Of a stretch of DNA of 64,000 nt, positions 9,089 to 17,680 are shown piece by piece. This stretch comes from Magnetococcales bacterium DCbin4 (GTDB lineage: Bacteria; Pseudomonadota; Magnetococcia; Magnetococcales; UBA8363). The translations under genes were made by a program, and so were the position numbers. The stretch lies in assembly GCA_002753735.1 (NCBI GenBank), contig PEAN01000015.1, positions 1 to 64,000 of the forward strand, read 5' to 3'. The notes beneath the pieces were generated by a model, which searched no databases, was not told the DNA's origin, and saw only the letters and a program-made list of their open reading frames with translations. The number at the start of each line of letters is the position of its first letter. Position 1 is the first letter of the stretch.

Positions 9089-10030
9089 ATGAAGGTGCGC
9101 TTGCTCAAAGGGACCTGCGGGATGCTCATCGCATCCATGCTGTGTGTATCGGGCATGGCATGGGCTGATGAGGAAAAACTGCTCGACGAATTGCGGCAGG
9201 TACTGGAAGAGGGGAGGCGCACTCGGGCGGCAAAACCTGAATTTTTGAACAAACTTGATCGAATTTTGAATCAGGCCCGGGGGGGCGTGGCCAGGTTTTT
9301 GCTGAGGGATCGGTTCGATGATGGTGATTATGAGGTCAATCCGTCCTGGACGGTGGTGACGGGAAATTTCCATGTGGATGCATCGGGCGCGTTGTTTTCA
9401 TCGATGGCGAGCGCTGAGGCATTGCCAATGCAGGAAGGGGGAGGGACGGTCGGGGCGGAGAATCAAGGGAAGCAGGATGCCGACATGAAGATGGTCATGG
9501 GGATTGTCGGTTTGTTGGCCGACGGTAAGTTTCCCGGGCAGGGGGCTGGTTCGCAAACTGCGAAGGGGGGACGGGGAAGCGACGGCCAGAAAGACGGCAA
9601 GGGGATTGCCATCATCCGTGTTCCGATTTCAACAGAAAATACATTTCATCTGCGATTTTTGTTCCGTGCCGATTCGGCCCTGGGGCAGGGAGAGGTGGGC
9701 TTGTTCCTCGGGCAGGAGCTTCGTTCCGGGTATCGGTTGTTGATGAATGCCGATCCCAATCGGGACAAGACCGTGGAAATTGTTCGTTATCATGAGAGCC
9801 GACATCCAGAGTCGGTTGCCATGATCCCCGGGAATGGACTGGGGGATGGTTTGAATCACGAACTGACCTGGAAACGGACCGACAATGGCACGATGACGGT
9901 GGGGTTGGATGGTCGCAACATTTTGCAAACCCGTGATGTTGCCATCAACCAGGGATTCGATGGTCTGGTTTTGATCAATCGCGGTGGCGACATGGCCTTT
10001 GACAATATTGAATTGTCGGCCGGCAGGTAG
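9089..10030 (+). CDS. Secreted protein with a lectin-like beta-sandwich region
   Basis: A Sec signal peptide ends near AWA. A short charged helical stretch (LLDELRQVLEEGRR) follows, then a region reading RDRFDDGDYEVNPSWTVV, which looks like the start of a concanavalin-type fold. The C-terminus (TMTVGLDGRNILQTRDV, FDGLVLINRGGDMAFDNIEL) also matches that LamG/DUF1080-like pattern. A Gly/Gln-rich low-complexity insert covers about residues 120-175. I place the start at ATG 9089, with AAGGATGGATCA upstream, though a GTG at 9071 is in frame. The protein is probably periplasmic or on the surface. No catalytic motif is evident and the ligand is unknown. Confidence 0.65.
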   Translation: MKVRLLKGTCGMLIASMLCVSGMAWADEEKLLDELRQVLEEGRRTRAAKPEFLNKLDRILNQARGGVARFLLRDRFDDGDYEVNPSWTVVTGNFHVDASGALFSSMASAEALPMQEGGGTVGAENQGKQDADMKMVMGIVGLLADGKFPGQGAGSQTAKGGRGSDGQKDGKGIAIIRVPISTENTFHLRFLFRADSALGQGEVGLFLGQELRSGYRLLMNADPNRDKTVEIVRYHESRHPESVAMIPGNGLGDGLNHELTWKRTDNGTMTVGLDGRNILQTRDVAINQGFDGLVLINRGGDMAFDNIELSAGR

Positions 10031-10056
10031 ACGCGGGGGCGATGATTCTGGATCAA

Positions 10057-10093
10057 AAGGGGGCTCCTCTCAAGAGGGGGTCCCCTTTTTTTT
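10057..10093. terminator. Bidirectional terminator
   Basis: A G/C-rich imperfect hairpin (about 10059-10085, with G-U pairs) is followed by eight T at 10086-10093 on the plus strand. On the minus strand it is followed by CTTTTG. It lies between the secreted protein and hepT, which converge. Confidence 0.75.
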
Positions 10094-10135
10094 GCTTTGG
10101 ATCACCTGTTGCACATGCCGGTCGAGGATTTCAGG

Positions 10136-10567
10136 TCATGGGCGGTGTCCCGGGTTTTCATTGTGTTTCAGGATGGTTTGGGTGAACACCAGCAACTCAT
10201 CCAGGTGTTGGGTAATGATGGAAACGGTGATGGGGAGTTGCAGGGTTTGGTAGTCATGTACGGCGATGTTGCGAAAGCCCACCATGCGTTTGAGGGCATC
10301 GGCCAGTTTGGCCGGGATCCAGCCGCCTCGGGCCAGCAGGTCAAAAACGTTGCGTGCGCCTTGGGGGATTCCCAGGCGTTCCCGGCGGATCAGATGTTGC
10401 CCCATATCCAGAGCTGCCTCACAGGCGCGTTGGATATTGAGGATGGCGGCGTCCTGGCGGGTGAAATCCTGAGCAAAGGTTTCCGGGCTTTTGTGATACT
10501 CCTCATGGGCACGGGCCACACAACGCTCAATGGTGGCCGATTTGTTGAGCAGCACATCATCGACCAT
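10136..10567 (-). CDS. hepT: HEPN toxin, HepT family (DUF86)
   Basis: The 143-residue HEPN-fold protein has the diagnostic R-x4-H-x-Y motif as RNIAVHDY near residue 110. In characterised pairs the R and H form the RNase site and the Tyr is AMPylated by the MntA antitoxin, which silences the toxin. The open frame extends to 10675, but the ATG at 10567 (MVDDVLL) matches family length and overlaps the end of mntA by 11 bases, typical of this operon. On the minus strand it follows mntA. It borders the methyltransferase operon, consistent with a defence island. Confidence 0.88.
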   Translation of the reverse strand: MVDDVLLNKSATIERCVARAHEEYHKSPETFAQDFTRQDAAILNIQRACEAALDMGQHLIRRERLGIPQGARNVFDLLARGGWIPAKLADALKRMVGFRNIAVHDYQTLQLPITVSIITQHLDELLVFTQTILKHNENPGHRP

Positions 10568-10958
10568 GGATGATTCCCTCCTTTGCGATGATCGCCAGAA
10601 GTGGTGCGCGGGCTTCGTCCAGGGCGGTCTTTTCGCTGAGGATGAAGCTTTCGTAGAGGGCCGCCCGGGCGTCACGCGCCCACAACCGCTGCCCGGTGGT
10701 GATGATCCGATACTGCATCACCGTGCTCGCCGCACGTAAATCCAGCAGGTCTACCGGGCATCCGGCGATATCGGCGAGGTCGCTTGCCAAGTGCCACAAA
10801 GCGACCGGATCCGCTTTTCCGGGCACGAGCAGCGCCAGATCCAGATCACTGTCCGGGGCGCTGCCGCCGGAGATGCGGCTGCCAAAGGCGTAGAGCGCCA
10901 GCAGGTCGGGTTGATGCATTTGCACCTTATGAATCAGATCCGAATAGGGGAACTCCAT
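10557..10958 (-). CDS. mntA: MntA-type nucleotidyltransferase antitoxin
   Basis: This 133-residue minimal nucleotidyltransferase has the GSx10DxD signature (ALYAFGSRISGG, then PDSDLDLALL at about residues 25-43). In known MntA/HepT modules it transfers AMP to the tyrosine of the HEPN toxin. The gene is first in the operon and overlaps hepT. Its start lies 80 bases from the divergent methyltransferase frame. All key residues are visible, so the pair looks functional. Confidence 0.9.
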   Translation of the reverse strand: MEFPYSDLIHKVQMHQPDLLALYAFGSRISGGSAPDSDLDLALLVPGKADPVALWHLASDLADIAGCPVDLLDLRAASTVMQYRIITTGQRLWARDARAALYESFILSEKTALDEARAPLLAIIAKEGIIHGR

Positions 10959-11038
10959 GCTGATGATCGCGCTTGAGAAGTGATAACCATGGAAAAGGGA
11001 GCATGTGGTGATGTATAATCATCGGGAGCGGAGCGCCG

Positions 11039-12226
11039 GTGTATACACTTGACCCGGGGCTGAGTGCTCCATGTGAGATGTTGGTTAGAACTTTTGTAAA
11101 GCGGGATACGCTTATTTTTCAGATGATGACCCATGGATCCGAATACACTCAACGAAACCGTACTGACCGGCCAATCCGCAGCCTGACGGCCATTGATCTC
11201 TTTTGTGGGTCCGGTGCTGTGACCAGTGGACTCAAAGAAGCGGGATTCCGTGTTTTGGCAGCGGTGGATGTGGACGACGTCGCATGCCAGACATATCGCA
11301 TGAATCACCCTGAAGTCAAGCTGTTGCACGGGGACATCGCAGATCTCGATCCCGCGGTGCTGAAAAAGTGTGTGATGGGTGAACTCGACCTGCTCGCCAT
11401 CTGTGCCCCATGTCAGCCATTCAGCACCCAGAATCGTAAGCGCTTCGGCAGCGACGAACGGGCGCAATTGTTGCTCATGACCATACCCATCATTGAGACC
11501 CTTCTGCCCAGGGCGATCTTCGTTGAAAACGTGCCCGGGTTGGGGAAGACCGAGGTTCTCCCCAATTTCAAGAGTGCGCTCCAACGGTTGGGGTACACGC
11601 CAAACGATCCGGTAGTGATCAATGCGGTCGATCTCGGGGTTCCCCAGCGTCGAAAACGCACGATCATGTTCGCCTGTCGGGATGGCTCCGTGGCCCCGGT
11701 TGATTTCGCGAAGCTGTCACGCGGGAAGTCGACCTCCGTCAGGGATTGGATCAGTGACCTGCCCCCCCCTCCGATTGGGCGACCGCCCTCTTGTGTGGAC
11801 CCACTCCATATCGCAAGGAAACATGCCCCGATCACGCTGGAACGTTTGAAGCACGTTCCGAAAAACGGTGGCCGCCGCAGTGATATCCCGGAGGCGCTTC
11901 AACTCAAATGCCATCGGGGGTTGGACCGGGGCGAATTCCCGGATACTTATGGTCGGCTGGCCTGGGATGAACCCGCGCCAACGATCACAACCGGGTGTAC
12001 CGATCTGACCCGTGGCCGCTTCGCGCATCCAGAAGAGGACCGTGCCATCACCGCGAGGGAGGCCGCTTGCTTGCAGACCTTCAACCGGGACTACCGCTTC
12101 GCTGGGAATCTCCAACAAATCGCCACCCAAATCGGGAATGCCGTTCCACCGTTGATGATGAAGGCGCTCGCTGATCCCATCGCCACTGCGTTGGGTGCTG
12201 CACGGGAACCGATGCATACGGAGTGA
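11039..12226 (+). CDS. DNA (cytosine-5)-methyltransferase
   Basis: The C5 methyltransferase motifs are in order: I (AIDLFCGSGA, residues 51-60), IV with the catalytic Cys (APCQPFS, C125), VI (FVENVPGL, 161-168), VIII (VPQRRKRTIMFA) and X (QIGNAVPPLMMKAL). The target-recognition part between VIII and IX is short, about 130 residues, so the target sequence cannot be read. Start choice is uncertain: GTG 11039 has GGAG six bases upstream, but motif I starts at residue 51 and ATG codons at 11078 and 11123 would give more usual N-termini. A vsr gene starts nine bases after the stop, the classic partner of a Dcm-type enzyme. It is the first gene of a four-gene operon. Confidence 0.93.
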   Translation: MYTLDPGLSAPCEMLVRTFVKRDTLIFQMMTHGSEYTQRNRTDRPIRSLTAIDLFCGSGAVTSGLKEAGFRVLAAVDVDDVACQTYRMNHPEVKLLHGDIADLDPAVLKKCVMGELDLLAICAPCQPFSTQNRKRFGSDERAQLLLMTIPIIETLLPRAIFVENVPGLGKTEVLPNFKSALQRLGYTPNDPVVINAVDLGVPQRRKRTIMFACRDGSVAPVDFAKLSRGKSTSVRDWISDLPPPPIGRPPSCVDPLHIARKHAPITLERLKHVPKNGGRRSDIPEALQLKCHRGLDRGEFPDTYGRLAWDEPAPTITTGCTDLTRGRFAHPEEDRAITAREAACLQTFNRDYRFAGNLQQIATQIGNAVPPLMMKALADPIATALGAAREPMHTE

Positions 12227-12235
12227 TCCCAACCC

Positions 12236-12667
12236 ATGAGCCGTCCCCCAGCCTCTTCGCCCACGGTTTCCAGCGTGATGCGCAAAGTGGGTAGCCGGAA
12301 CACGGGCCCCGAGATCGCCATTCGTCAGTTTTTGTTTGCACGTGGCCTCCGTTACAGGGTTCAGTATCGACCGGGGGATGTGGATATCGGTCGTGCAACC
12401 ATCGATATCGCCTTCCCCGGCAAGAGGGTCGCGGTGTTCATTGATGGCTGTTTCTGGCATGGCTGCCCGGTACACGGGACGGTTCCCAAGGCCAACGCCG
12501 ACTGGTGGCGGGCGAAGCTCGAAGGGAACCGGGTACGGGATATCCGGGTACGGGGGATTCTCCGTGACGGGAGTTGGGATGTGCTCGCATTCTGGGAGCA
12601 CGAATCCGCGGAGGGTGTGGTTCGGGCAATCGTGGCACGAATACGTGGTGGAACCGAACGGGGATAG
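12236..12667 (+). CDS. vsr: Very short patch repair endonuclease
   Basis: The 143-residue Vsr protein nicks beside T:G mismatches that arise when 5-methylcytosine deaminates. Family hallmarks are the N-terminal MRKVGSRNTGPEIAIRQ, the catalytic DIAFPGKRVAVFIDG strand, and the zinc-associated CFWHGCPVHG with the W-rich stretch after it. It sits between the methyltransferase and the GHKL protein. Its stop codon is immediately followed by the GTG of the next gene, so co-transcription is nearly certain. In this setting it could also act as a restriction nuclease; sequence cannot separate the two roles. Confidence 0.93.
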   Translation: MSRPPASSPTVSSVMRKVGSRNTGPEIAIRQFLFARGLRYRVQYRPGDVDIGRATIDIAFPGKRVAVFIDGCFWHGCPVHGTVPKANADWWRAKLEGNRVRDIRVRGILRDGSWDVLAFWEHESAEGVVRAIVARIRGGTERG

Positions 12668-15600
12668 GTGACGATGGCCGGACTACGGGTCAGGGCGAGA
12701 ACGGTGGACATGTTGGGGCGTCAGCAGATCGCTGGCATCCCAACCGCGATCCACGAGCTGTTCAAGAACGCCCATGATGCCTATGCGCGTCGGGTGGAGG
12801 TGGATTACCACCGCAAACAACGCGTCCTCATCCTGCGGGATGACGGGTTGGGCATGACCCGGGAGGAGGTGGAGAGCCGGTGGCTCACCCTCGGCACCGA
12901 GTGCAAATTGAAGGTCAATGCGTCCATTGGAGATGTCTGGACCGGACCTGAGGGTCTCGAAAGCCGTGTGGTCATGGGGGAGAAAGGGATCGGTCGCCTC
13001 GCCGTCGCGGTGATCGCCCCCATTACCTTGATGTTGACACGTGCCATCCGTCCCGACGGCCACGATGATCTCGTGGCCGTTCTCGTGCATTGGGGTGTGT
13101 TCGAGCAGCCCGGCATCGATCTGGATGAAGTCCTCATCCCCATTCACGAATTCCCCGGCGGATCGCTCCCGGATCGTGTCGCGTTGGGGCGGATGATCGG
13201 GGAGCTGCGGGAGAATATCCGGGGGCTCAGCGGTCAGCTCCCCACGGGTGCGGTGGACACCCTCTTCGCAAGTCTTGATACCGCTGCCCGGATTGACCCC
13301 TCCAAGCTGGATGTCACGCTGAACAATCATCGCGAAAAGCCGCTCACGCTTTCCGGTGACGGCCATGGCACCTGGTTTTTCTGCCTTCCCGTGGCCCCTG
13401 AACTCGATCTCGATATCGATCATCGGTCCGATGGTGGCAAAAGCGGCGACGGGATCGAATCCAAGCTTCAGCAGATTCTACTCGGTTTCGCCAATTCCAT
13501 GGACCGTGAGCATCGCCAAGTCCTGGTCACCGAATTCCGGGACCACGGATTGGATGGTGAGGTGGTTGAACTGATCGGGGGGAAGAATTTCTTCGACCAC
13601 AGTGCATTCACCCTGACGGATCATCTCATCGAGGGGGCGTTTGACGAATATGGACAATTTCATGGGAGTATCCGCTTCTACCAGAATGAACCCCGTGAGA
13701 TGACCTGTTCCTGGACCGGGGGCAAAGGGCGCCCCATTCGCTGTGGACCATTCAAATTCCGGCTCGGTGTACTGATGGGTGAGCTTGGCGAAAGCGCATT
13801 GAACGCTACCGATCACGCGGTCATGCGGCAACGGTTGAATGCGTTGGGAGGTCTCTATGTGTACAGGGACGGCATCCGGGTCCTCCCCTACGGTACCTGG
13901 GATCACGACTTCCTGGGTATTGAACATCGTCGAACGTTGGCGGCAAAGGACTGGTTCTACTCCTACCGTCGCATGATCGGGTACGTGGACCTCCGTCATG
14001 ATCATAATCACGCCTTGAACGAAAAGGCGGGACGGGAGGGATTTCGGGAGAACTTGGCGTTCCGGGATTTCCGTGAAGTCCTTGTCAATCTCTTCAGGGA
14101 GACCGCCATTCGTTTTTTCCGTGAGGGTTCCAACGAGGGTGATGAGTTCCGTGAAAAGCGGACCCTGTTGGAGGAGGGGCATGCGCAACTCCAGGCCAGG
14201 AAAAGGCGGGCGGATGAGCGCCGCAAGGAGTTCATTCAGGCACTCCGAGCATTCCGCAAAGAAGCGGAAGGTGGGGGGTTCCACCAGCGCGCCCGCACAT
14301 TGCATGATCATTTCACCGCCCGTCTGAAGGTTGTGTCTGAACTCAGTGATTCCGGGGAGTTCCTCGATGCCCTGTTCGCTTTGGAGCGTGAATTCCTGGC
14401 CGGGATCGGAGCATTCAACCGGGATCTCACCCTGATCAAGCCGGCCCGTTTGGCCCTGGGCCGTCAGGAGAAGGAGTGGGAGGTCCACCAGCGCCTCATG
14501 CCCGGCATTCGGGCGGATACCGTTGGGATGTTGGAGCAGGGGATCGGGGAGGCCATCTCCAGGTTGGCGCGTGACCGGGTGGATACCGATCAACGTCGCA
14601 TCGTCGCATTGAACATGCTCGGCAGTGGACGGGAGTCGGTTCGGAAAGAGGCGATGCAGTACCGGCGGAAAACCGAGAGAACGGCGGAAGCGTTCCGGAC
14701 GGAACTGAAAAAGCTGATGAACCGGGAGACCAGGGGAATCTCACAGGATCTGGAAAATCTGATCGCCGACTTCACCCGCGATACGGTGGTGCATCCGGAC
14801 CGTATCGAGACACGGCTCATGGAGGTTGAGAAACGCTTGGTCGAGATGCGCGACGGACACGTCAAGGTGCTCAACGATATCCGTGGGCAGTTGGAGGAGA
14901 TCACCGAGAGCATCCGGACCGGCAGGGCCATGGATCACGGCGCGGATGTACTGGGGAATCGACTCGCCCAGTTGGAGGATCAACGGGAGTTCGAAGCGCA
15001 ATTCGTTCAGATCGGGATGACGGTCGGCATTCTCGGACATGAGTTCGAACGGGCGGCTGCGGGCCTCCGCAGTGGCATGCGCGACTTGAAACCCTGGGCG
15101 GACAAGACCCCGGGCTTGATGAGTGTCTACAAGCGGCTCCGGGAATCCTTCGAGTACCTGGATGGATATCTGATGCTGCTCGACCCCCTGGGCCGTCGCA
15201 TGACGCGGCGAAGTGTCGAGGTGCCGGGGAGCGATATCCATCGGTACCTCAGGAGGATCTTCGGCACTCAATTGGAAGGGACGGGGGTTGCTTTGCAGAC
15301 CACATCGGCCTTCGAGGCCCAGCGCATCAGGTGTCGGAGTTCCTCTTTGCTCGGTGCCATGACCAACCTGGTGGACAACGCCATTTACTGGGTGCAGCGT
15401 TCGGTAACCGGGGTGAAGGTGATCACCCTGGATGCGGACGATCACGGGTTTCTGGTACGGAATACCGGCCCGGGCATTTCCCGGTTCGATGCACCCCATA
15501 TTTTCGACTTCGGATGGTCGAGTCGACCCGGTGGGCGGGGAATGGGACTCTCCGTTTCCCGGCAGGCGCTGCTGGGGGAGGATTTGAGCTTGGAGTTGAT

Positions 15601-15688
15601 CACCATTGGGGAGGCGGTGGAACCGGTGTTCAGGATCGCGCCGCTCGGGAACGATCAGGACGGGGACGATCAAGGGGGAGGGGCATGA
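12668..15688 (+). CDS. Double-GHKL ATPase: MutL/MORC-like N-terminus and histidine-kinase-like C-terminus
   Basis: This large 1006-residue protein has two separate ATP-binding modules. The N-terminal one has HELFKNAHDAYA (29-40), RDDGLGMT (57-64) and GEKGIGRLAV (104-113), the pattern of MutL, Hsp90 and prokaryotic MORC-type ATPases. Residues about 500-760 are charged and coiled-coil-like. The C-terminal one follows a HisKA-like helix with GHEFE (H791, possible phosphoacceptor), then an N-box (TNLVDNAIYW, 899-908), a G1 box (NTGPGI, 932-937) and a G2 box (GRGMGLSVSR, 956-965). The start is GTG 12668, abutting the vsr stop, or ATG 12674. The stop overlaps the next gene as ATGA. GHKL ATPases of this kind are known beside restriction-modification genes. 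The direct function is unproven. Confidence 0.85.
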   Translation: MTMAGLRVRARTVDMLGRQQIAGIPTAIHELFKNAHDAYARRVEVDYHRKQRVLILRDDGLGMTREEVESRWLTLGTECKLKVNASIGDVWTGPEGLESRVVMGEKGIGRLAVAVIAPITLMLTRAIRPDGHDDLVAVLVHWGVFEQPGIDLDEVLIPIHEFPGGSLPDRVALGRMIGELRENIRGLSGQLPTGAVDTLFASLDTAARIDPSKLDVTLNNHREKPLTLSGDGHGTWFFCLPVAPELDLDIDHRSDGGKSGDGIESKLQQILLGFANSMDREHRQVLVTEFRDHGLDGEVVELIGGKNFFDHSAFTLTDHLIEGAFDEYGQFHGSIRFYQNEPREMTCSWTGGKGRPIRCGPFKFRLGVLMGELGESALNATDHAVMRQRLNALGGLYVYRDGIRVLPYGTWDHDFLGIEHRRTLAAKDWFYSYRRMIGYVDLRHDHNHALNEKAGREGFRENLAFRDFREVLVNLFRETAIRFFREGSNEGDEFREKRTLLEEGHAQLQARKRRADERRKEFIQALRAFRKEAEGGGFHQRARTLHDHFTARLKVVSELSDSGEFLDALFALEREFLAGIGAFNRDLTLIKPARLALGRQEKEWEVHQRLMPGIRADTVGMLEQGIGEAISRLARDRVDTDQRRIVALNMLGSGRESVRKEAMQYRRKTERTAEAFRTELKKLMNRETRGISQDLENLIADFTRDTVVHPDRIETRLMEVEKRLVEMRDGHVKVLNDIRGQLEEITESIRTGRAMDHGADVLGNRLAQLEDQREFEAQFVQIGMTVGILGHEFERAAAGLRSGMRDLKPWADKTPGLMSVYKRLRESFEYLDGYLMLLDPLGRRMTRRSVEVPGSDIHRYLRRIFGTQLEGTGVALQTTSAFEAQRIRCRSSSLLGAMTNLVDNAIYWVQRSVTGVKVITLDADDHGFLVRNTGPGISRFDAPHIFDFGWSSRPGGRGMGLSVSRQALLGEDLSLELITIGEAVEPVFRIAPLGNDQDGDDQGGGA

Positions 15689-17496
15689 CAACCCAGCCGG
15701 AACAACATTGGCGTGAGCACCTGGAAAGGGCGGCCAAAGCATTCATAAGGACTGCTGTCGTGATCGATAATGAGGCGGTTCTCAGTACTGAACCGCCATT
15801 CAAATCCGCGTCGAATCAAGGCGGGGAACATTCCCACGAACATTTTTCCCAACAGGCCGCCATTCCCGATGACGATGGTTTCGGGGAGCGGGTGGACGAT
15901 GATGGGATTATAATGGATGAAGGGGAAGATTCAGGGGGGAGCGGTCGGAATGATCGTGCCGGGAACGGCAACGGTGACGATGTGAAAGGGGATCACCAAC
16001 TCGACCTCCGGTCCATGAGCGAGGCATTCGCAAAGCACGGAATCGTCTGTGGGATGATGCTCCCCCATATGGAAGGGTGTGCCGCGGATATCCCCGGGTT
16101 CGTGAATAGGGCTGTGGAATTCTCCCTGCATGCCGATGTGGTCATCGTGGACTGGAAGCTCCATGAGGATAAAACAGGGGTTGATCGGGCTTCCCAGCAA
16201 ATCATCGTCAAGCTCCTTCGGAAAGATCAATCCAACAAGGGGCGCCTGCGATTGATTTGCGTGTACACAGGTGACCCGGTTCAGGATGATCCCTCAAGGG
16301 ACACGATCTCCAGTGGATTGCGTGGCATATTGGAAGCCTCGGGAATTAATTCTGAAGTCGGCACTTTTGAGCATTGGGATGGGATTGGTCCTTACATCAA
16401 GGGACCACATTACCTGATCGCCATTGTGAAAAAGGATCGCGGCACCACCCCGGGAATTTCAGAGGAGGGGTTGCCCGGTTTCCTGGTTCATGCTTTCACG
16501 TATATCATTGATGGCATGCTTCCCGCTTTTTCGGTGGCAGCGGTCGCTGCGATCCGGGAGAACGTCCATTATGTGCTGTCCGACTTCAGTGCCGATCTGG
16601 ACAGGGCCTACATCGCCAACCGGGCGATCAGCGATCCACCCGGCGACGTGGCGGAAATGATGAGGAAGCTTCTGCTCGCCGAGTTTGACGGGGTGGTCAG
16701 TGCTGCGGGGGTGACGGACACCTATTTGGGCGTTGATGCATTGGAGAAATGGTGTGGTGTCCAGTCCCGTTTCCGTGATGACACCGGGATCAAGACAAAG
16801 AACGTGCAATCCACCGAAGAACTGATCAAGGGATTGTTCCGGGTTGGCGGTGCTGGGGAGAAGGGGGGGGATTTTCAGATCAAAGCCGAGAAGCGAAAGC
16901 GGATTTCGTATTGTTTGCATCAAAGCGATGCCGATAGCGTCATGATGGAAGCACGTTTTGCGCGAATGTGCCATAATAAGCGGGAGCGCTATGGACGCAA
17001 TCATACACGGGACGGTTGGCTCCCCTCATTGGGGTTCGGGACGATCCTGAAAACCATTGAGCGGGATCCGCAAGACCCTGCGGATCAATATCTGCTGTGT
17101 GTGACGCCCGCCTGCGACACGATTCGCCTCCAAGGTTCGACCAGAATGGCATTCTTGGAGTTGCGACATGTGGGATCGATTTCCCCCACGAATTCTGGAA
17201 TCAAGGATAAGTTCAACTTGATCTTGGTGTGCGATGATACCGATCATCAGGTCGCATTCATGTTGGAGCCGCGTTTTGAACATGTACGGGTGCTGGCATT
17301 CGACCCGCGAAATGGACAGATTTCGGCACAGGGGGATAATGATGGTTTCGTCTTTATTGAACAAAATAATAATAGGTGGCGTTGGATCGGGGAGTTGCGC
17401 CCGGAGCGGGTCCAACATGAACTCCACAACTTGACATCGCACTGGTCACGGATCGGTATTGACCAGTCAGAGTGGTTGCGACTATCAGGAAAGTAG
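15685..17496 (+). CDS. Receiver-like protein of the methyltransferase operon
   Basis: The 603-residue protein starts at an ATG overlapping the GHKL stop, with GGGGGAGGGG upstream. Its first 250 residues contain the pieces of a receiver domain in order: TAVVIDNE (D28), VVIVDWKL (D156, candidate phosphoacceptor), LICVYTGDP (T195) and YLIAIVKKD (K249/K250). A long acidic and Gly-rich insert (about 40-105) separates the first two. The remaining 350 residues match nothing I recognise; they include a helical part around FLVHAFTYIIDGMLPAFSV and a beta-rich end. No nuclease motif is evident. Translational coupling to the kinase-like GHKL protein suggests the two interact. The receiver assignment is an inference from motifs only. 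Confidence 0.7.
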   Translation: MTTQPEQHWREHLERAAKAFIRTAVVIDNEAVLSTEPPFKSASNQGGEHSHEHFSQQAAIPDDDGFGERVDDDGIIMDEGEDSGGSGRNDRAGNGNGDDVKGDHQLDLRSMSEAFAKHGIVCGMMLPHMEGCAADIPGFVNRAVEFSLHADVVIVDWKLHEDKTGVDRASQQIIVKLLRKDQSNKGRLRLICVYTGDPVQDDPSRDTISSGLRGILEASGINSEVGTFEHWDGIGPYIKGPHYLIAIVKKDRGTTPGISEEGLPGFLVHAFTYIIDGMLPAFSVAAVAAIRENVHYVLSDFSADLDRAYIANRAISDPPGDVAEMMRKLLLAEFDGVVSAAGVTDTYLGVDALEKWCGVQSRFRDDTGIKTKNVQSTEELIKGLFRVGGAGEKGGDFQIKAEKRKRISYCLHQSDADSVMMEARFARMCHNKRERYGRNHTRDGWLPSLGFGTILKTIERDPQDPADQYLLCVTPACDTIRLQGSTRMAFLELRHVGSISPTNSGIKDKFNLILVCDDTDHQVAFMLEPRFEHVRVLAFDPRNGQISAQGDNDGFVFIEQNNNRWRWIGELRPERVQHELHNLTSHWSRIGIDQSEWLRLSGK

Positions 17497-17680
17497 TTTT
17501 ATTCCAGAAGCTTTTCTTTGATGTCTTTGAATTAATCGCCAAATTGCCGAACATGTGGGTGGCGAGACGGGATGGATGCAGGGATTTTTTTATTATGGTA
17601 TGATATTTGCTTAATTGCCTTCCGAGCTTCGGTGTTGATTTGCCCGTAGCGATGTCAATCTTGGAGTCAAGAGGATTGGA

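Noticed and set aside
11014-11019. TATAAT as a promoter for the methyltransferase gene
   Set aside because: No -35 element lies at a usable distance; the TTGAGA at 10973 is 35 bases away.
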